Of a stretch of DNA of 64,000 nt, positions 62,340 through 64,000 are shown piece after piece. The first letter of the stretch is position 1. Each line of letters opens with the position of its first letter. Origin of the DNA: Streptomyces lincolnensis (GTDB taxonomy: Bacteria > Actinomycetota > Actinomycetes > Streptomycetales > Streptomycetaceae). The position numbers and the translations under genes are program-made. Location of the stretch: assembly GCF_021173675.1 (NCBI RefSeq), contig NZ_JAIHON010000001.1, positions 769,879 to 833,878 of the forward strand, in the 5' to 3' direction. The notes below the pieces were generated by a model, which saw only the letters and a program-made list of their open reading frames with translations, was not told the DNA's origin and made no database searches.

Positions 62340-62578
62340 TACCCGCAACTTTCCTCACCTCAACACCTCCATGCCGTCGCCCTCCACTCGCTTTCCAACC
62401 CCTGATAGCGAACCAGAGGGCGACGTTCATATGTCGGTCCACTCACTCCATCGCCCAACCTCCCGGGTTTTTCGATCCACGCACACTCAGCCCACGAGCC
62501 GGGGAGCACACCGATGAAGCCTTCCAACCGCGGCCCGTCTCCCTCCGGGTCACTTCGTGTCGATCCCATCGGATGACG

Positions 62579-63103
62579 TCAGCTCACAAGGCCGAGGTTG
62601 ATGAGGCGGAACCCCATGGCGGAGTCACTGACGTCGAAGATGACTGCTAGCGCACTGGCACAGCGTTCTGGGTCTTGGCGTATGACTGCAGACAGCCGTT
62701 GCAGTTCCGAACGGACCAGGTCAGCGGGCATCAATAGGTTCGCCGCGAAGGCGTTCGCCTCGATCTCCTCACGGTCGGTCGCCATGCTGGACGTCTTGTC
62801 TCGGAGATTGACCCGGACAGGCCGGTCAAGAACGATCTCTCGTCCCGGGTGCAGCAAATAGTGCCCCAGCTCATGAGCGATCGTGAATCGCTGCCGGTGG
62901 CTTGAGTGAACATCGTTGACGCCCACCACCGGCTGCCTGCCGTCCTGACGGATGAGCATGCCGGAGACGTCCCCGTCCTTGAATGCACTGCGGGAGACGA
63001 TGACCCCGAGGTGAGCCGCCAGGCGCTCCACGCTGACTGGTGGTGCGGTCCCGCCCGCCTCAGCAAGGAGACGCCCAGCCGCTTGCTCTGCTCGCCTAGC
63101 CAC
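62579..63103 (-). CDS. ImmA/IrrE-family metallopeptidase
   Basis: 174 residues, starting at GTG 63103 with GAAGGAGA upstream. The zinc motif HELGHYLLH lies near residue 67, with the third ligand in EIEANAFAANLLMP near 105, and a compact C-terminal domain follows. ImmA-type peptidases cleave or inactivate a partner XRE repressor on mobile elements. The partner is present upstream and overlaps by 8 nt but is truncated at its N-terminus, so the switch is probably broken. Confidence 0.88.
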   Translation of the reverse strand: MARRAEQAAGRLLAEAGGTAPPVSVERLAAHLGVIVSRSAFKDGDVSGMLIRQDGRQPVVGVNDVHSSHRQRFTIAHELGHYLLHPGREIVLDRPVRVNLRDKTSSMATDREEIEANAFAANLLMPADLVRSELQRLSAVIRQDPERCASALAVIFDVSDSAMGFRLINLGLVS

Positions 63104-63314
63104 GACCTGTCTCCTTCTCGGCGTTTGCCAGCACGCTCTGCGCCCAGCCGCGTGCATCCTCCGGTAGCTCGTCCAGGACGTCCGAGTGGCCCTCAGGGGC
63201 TGGCAACAGCGACTCCGGCTCCACACGCAGTGCGGCAGCGAACTCGAAGAGCATATGCAGCGCCACCCGCTGACGCCCCTTCTCAATGTTGCTGATCGAG
63301 GTGCGATTGAGCCC
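63096..63314 (-). pseudogene. XRE-family regulator, N-terminus cut off by IS3 element
   Basis: The frame reads LNRTSISNIEKGRQRVALHM, then LFEFAAALRVEPESLL, to a stop at 63096-63098. This is the recognition helix and following half of an XRE HTH. The first helices and the start codon are replaced at about 63314 by the IS3 left end. Its stop overlaps the ImmA start, the usual repressor-peptidase pairing. Confidence 0.8.
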
Positions 63315-63379
63315 TGGAGTGACCCCCGGGATTCCGACACCTGGACGCTGGATGTTTCGTCATCCAGGGGAAGTGATCC

Positions 63380-63688
63380 ATGGTGGCAAAGCGGAAGAAT
63401 TACCCCGAAGAGTTCAAGCGGGACGCAGTGGACCTGGCGCGTTCCTCGAAGGACCGAACCCTCACCGACATTGCACGGAGCCTGGGCATCCATCTGGAGA
63501 CGCTGCGGAACTGGATCCGCGAGGACAAAGCCCGCGCCCAGGACGTGGACGGCGGGAGTGACGCCAGTATGACCCCCGCCGAGAAGGACGAGCTCAAACG
63601 CCTGCGGCGGGAGAATGCCCGGCTCAAGGAGGATAACGAGATCCTCCGGAAAGCTGCCGCTTATTTCGCGCGGGAGACGACACGGTGA
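63380..63688 (+). CDS. IS3-family transposase OrfA
   Basis: 102 residues. The HTH (YPEEFKRDAVDLARSSKDRTLTDIARSLGIHLETLRNWIRED) is the IS3/IS911 transposase N-domain that binds the element ends. A leucine-zipper helix follows (LKRLRRENARLKEDNEIL, with heptad spacing) and mediates OrfA-OrfAB pairing. Ribosome site GGGGAAG. The stop overlaps the orfB start (GTGA), where coupling or -1 shifting makes the complete transposase in this family. Confidence 0.92.
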   Translation: MVAKRKNYPEEFKRDAVDLARSSKDRTLTDIARSLGIHLETLRNWIREDKARAQDVDGGSDASMTPAEKDELKRLRRENARLKEDNEILRKAAAYFARETTR

Positions 63689-64000
63689 TCCGCTTCCGTT
63701 TCGTCGACGAGCACCGGCACGCCCACGGCGTGAAGCGGATGTGTGACGTCCTGGGCTGGGACCGGTCCGGCTACTACACGTGGCACAAGAACAAGGAGGC
63801 CCGGGAGGAGAAAGCTGGCGTCGAGGAGGCGCTGGCACACAGCATCCGGGAGATCCATTCCGATTCCCGGGGATCCTACGGCGCCTTGCGGATCACCCGC
63901 GAACTGCGCCGTCGCGGGCAGGTCGTGAACCGTAAACGGGTCGCGCGGATCATGCGGGAGAGGCAGATCGCCGGGATAACGCGACGGAAATCGCGCTCCC
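63685..64000 (+). CDS. IS3-family transposase OrfB (partial at window end)
   Basis: The 105 visible codons start at GTG 63685. The N-terminal HTH_21 region is clear: RMCDVLGWDRSGYYTWHKNK, IREIHSDSRGSYGALRITRELRRRGQVVNRKRVARIMRER, then GITRRKSR at the window edge. The DDE catalytic core lies beyond 64000. Confidence 0.9.
   Translation, partial: MIRFRFVDEHRHAHGVKRMCDVLGWDRSGYYTWHKNKEAREEKAGVEEALAHSIREIHSDSRGSYGALRITRELRRRGQVVNRKRVARIMRERQIAGITRRKSRS

Larger units (their letters stand above)
63315..64000 (+). mobile_element. IS3-family element (right end outside window)
   Basis: The left end appears to begin TGGAGTGACCCCCGGGATTC at 63315, directly at the break in the XRE gene. orfA and orfB transposase genes follow in the usual overlapping order. 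The right end is not in the window. Confidence 0.8.

Noticed and set aside
62514..62576. 20-residue open frame (MKPSNRGPSPSGSLRVDPIG) with GGGGAG upstream, as a possible peptide precursor
   Set aside because: Too short, no modification or export genes nearby, and nothing conserved that I recognise. It was left out of the gene list.
1..64000. tRNA and rRNA genes
   Set aside because: No cloverleaf with a T-loop GTTCRANTC in context and no rRNA signature sequence was noticed. A dedicated scan was not possible.

Overview
The window is high-GC DNA with strong third-position G/C bias, frequent GTG starts, ATGA start-stop overlaps, an A-factor-type (gamma-butyrolactone) cluster and ABC sugar importers that lack their own ATPase. 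All of this points to a Streptomyces chromosome or a close relative. No rRNA, tRNA or CRISPR array was seen.

Layout. (1) 1-2480: minus-strand metallophore- or peptide-type uptake genes (family-5 binding protein, an unknown protein, an MFS exporter) behind a Zur/Fur-like box. (2) 2610-6215: a 1201-residue STAND-type NTPase with a long helical-repeat tail. (3) 6267-26209: a glycan-degradation locus containing a GH84 beta-GlcNAcase, a SIS-domain protein, an RpiR regulator, a GH38 alpha-mannosidase, an ABC importer, a GH3 beta-glycosidase, a BadF-type sugar kinase, a GH5-like beta-mannosidase with an apparent ATT start, and a NagZ-type GH3. A recurring 15-bp motif resembling TGGTTGATTGAACCA sits before nearly every transcription unit and probably makes this one RpiR regulon. 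The enzyme set fits dismantling of N-glycans (alpha-mannose, Man-beta-GlcNAc core, GlcNAc, GlcNAc phosphorylation). (4) 26247-30652: a viperin-like radical SAM enzyme with a Nudix partner, next to a TPR/C-terminal-effector protein, a trypsin-like protease and a small membrane protein, which looks like a conflict or defence module. (5) 30713-32492: an ArsR regulator divergent from an MFS exporter.

(6) 32657-46212: a signalling and metabolism cluster. It holds an ArpA-like receptor, an AfsA-like synthase, a flavoenzyme, a HAD phosphatase, a second TetR and a LysR. Three similar palindromic ARE-like operators lie in its promoters. A tightly coupled metabolic operon follows: nitronate monooxygenase-like, YCII/ABM, FAD flavoprotein, DRE-TIM aldolase, an alpha/beta hydrolase lacking its nucleophile serine, a rare beta-decarboxylating dehydrogenase-RraA fusion, and a metal-dependent hydrolase. 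It is followed by a Tat-exported MBL hydrolase. I know of no described pathway with this gene set.

(7) 47297-64000: an accessory region with decayed genes (msrB 3' remnant, Clp-N-like scrap), two proline-rich membrane-anchored proteins, a pentapeptide-repeat membrane protein, a 2498-residue secreted SpvB/RHS toxin, a frameshifted 2H phosphoesterase, a treble-clef/GIY-YIG nuclease cut by an IS256-type element, an A/T-rich gene for a minimal CRISPR polymerase (mCpol, the cyclase of Panoptes-type defence) without its usual effector, an ImmA peptidase with an XRE partner truncated by an IS3 element, and the IS3 transposase running off the window end. The orphan mCpol in an IS-damaged island is the most striking single observation. 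The RpiR/N-glycan regulon, the viperin-Nudix pair and the autoregulator-controlled metabolic operon are the strongest candidates for undescribed systems.
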